NCBI GenBank assembly: GCA_031274985.1
Contig: JAISPK010000071.1
Coordinates: 1 to 12,935, forward strand
Reading direction: 5' to 3'
DNA length: 12,935 nt
From: Coriobacteriales bacterium
GTDB taxonomy: Bacteria > Actinomycetota > Coriobacteriia > Coriobacteriales > UBA8131
Numbering within the stretch: the stretch's first letter is position 1; each line of letters opens with the position of its first letter. Shown here piece by piece: positions 12,562-12,935 of this stretch. The position numbers and the translations under genes are program-made. Under the pieces are notes generated by a model. That model saw only the letters and a list, made by a program, of their open reading frames with translations, was not told the origin of the DNA and ran no database searches.

Positions 12562-12935
12562 ATGCCACTTATTGATGCTCGCTTGCTGAGATTAAGTCAG
12601 CTTTATGCCCCCACGCTCAAAGAAGACCCGGTGGATGCGGATATCGCCTCGCACCGCCTGCTCCTCCGCGCAGCCATGATACGCAAGGTTGCAGCCGGAG
12701 TGTACTCCTTTCTTCCCCTGGGATTTAGGGTACTCAGAAAAGTAGAGCAGATCGTGCGCGAAGAGCAGGATCGCATCGGCGCCCAGGAAATGATCATGTC
12801 AATCATTCAGCCTGCTGAACTGTGGCACGAGAGCGGACGCTGGGACGTGTACGGGCCGGAGCTCATGCGCTTTGAAGACCGCCATGCACACGGCTTTGCT
12901 CTCTCTCCCACCCAGGAAGAGCTGATAACCTCCCT
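12562..12935 (+). CDS. proS: Prolyl-tRNA synthetase (class II), N-terminal part; 3' end outside window
   Basis: The first 124 codons of a class II prolyl-tRNA synthetase, which charges tRNA-Pro. The visible part contains the N-terminal region of the catalytic domain. Recognisable blocks are SHRLLLRAAMIRKVAAGVYS (residues 31-50), LPLGFRVLRKVEQIVREE (52-69), IQPAELWHESGRWDVYGPEL (82-101) and SPTQEELIT (115-123), all collinear with bacterial ProS. The last block differs from the commoner GPTHEEVIT. AGGAGAG at 12550-12556 lies 5 nt before the ATG. It probably belongs to the guaB-ispG operon; ispG-proS adjacency is common in Gram-positive genomes. The frame is open to the right edge without a stop, so it is cut by the window and not broken. 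Confidence 0.94.
   Translation, partial: MPLIDARLLRLSQLYAPTLKEDPVDADIASHRLLLRAAMIRKVAAGVYSFLPLGFRVLRKVEQIVREEQDRIGAQEMIMSIIQPAELWHESGRWDVYGPELMRFEDRHAHGFALSPTQEELITS

Noticed and set aside
11936..12563. Long minus-strand frames opposite ispG
   Set aside because: They overlap a clearly conserved ispG along its whole length and show no recognisable protein family.

Overview
The window looks like chromosomal DNA from an anaerobic, mid-GC, Gram-positive bacterium. The most likely group is the Coriobacteriia (Actinomycetota), with Clostridia as the alternative. The evidence is a ferredoxin-dependent 2-oxoacid oxidoreductase, an InlB-type repeat surface protein ending in membrane helices rather than LPXTG, strong Shine-Dalgarno sites, tight operons, and the MEP-pathway gene ispG next to proS. 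This is inference from gene content only. No tRNA, rRNA, CRISPR array, insertion sequence or phage gene was seen.

Layout. (1) Bases 1-2317, plus strand: a three-gene envelope glycosylation cassette. It holds the C-terminal part of a large multi-pass membrane protein, a GtrB/DPM1-type GT2 glycosyltransferase with two C-terminal helices, and a GtrA-family membrane protein; consecutive genes overlap by exactly 8 nt. (2) Bases 2322-3014: an uncharacterised P-loop ATPase, 4 nt after gtrA. (3) Bases 3042-3091: a 13-bp hairpin followed by a T-rich run, then korD-korA-korB-korC (3102-5772) with 1-2 nt between genes. This is a complete four-subunit 2-oxoacid:ferredoxin oxidoreductase. (4) Bases 5818-8151: an XRE-cupin regulator and an ACSM-like AMP-forming acyl-CoA ligase in the same direction, closed by an 11-bp GC-rich stem. 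(5) Bases 8197-9723, minus strand: a 508-aa InlB B-repeat surface protein with a Pro-Asp linker. (6) Bases 9946-12935, plus strand: guaB, ispG (1-nt overlap) and the start of proS.

How the genes may work together. The ligase would make an acyl-CoA from a free acid, and the oxidoreductase interconverts acyl-CoA + CO2 with a 2-oxoacid using reduced ferredoxin. Together they could take up exogenous acids (branched-chain or arylacetic, for example) for amino-acid synthesis, or run the other way in amino-acid fermentation. The XRE-cupin protein is the obvious candidate local regulator.

The most notable single gene is guaB. It has 503 codons and appears collinear, residue for residue at every diagnostic position checked, with the IMP dehydrogenase of the protist Tritrichomonas foetus (Lys310, Cys319, Arg418-Tyr419, Glu431). 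It is not the classical bacterial GuaB type. The other observation most worth following up is the unnamed P-loop ATPase beside the oxidoreductase operon.
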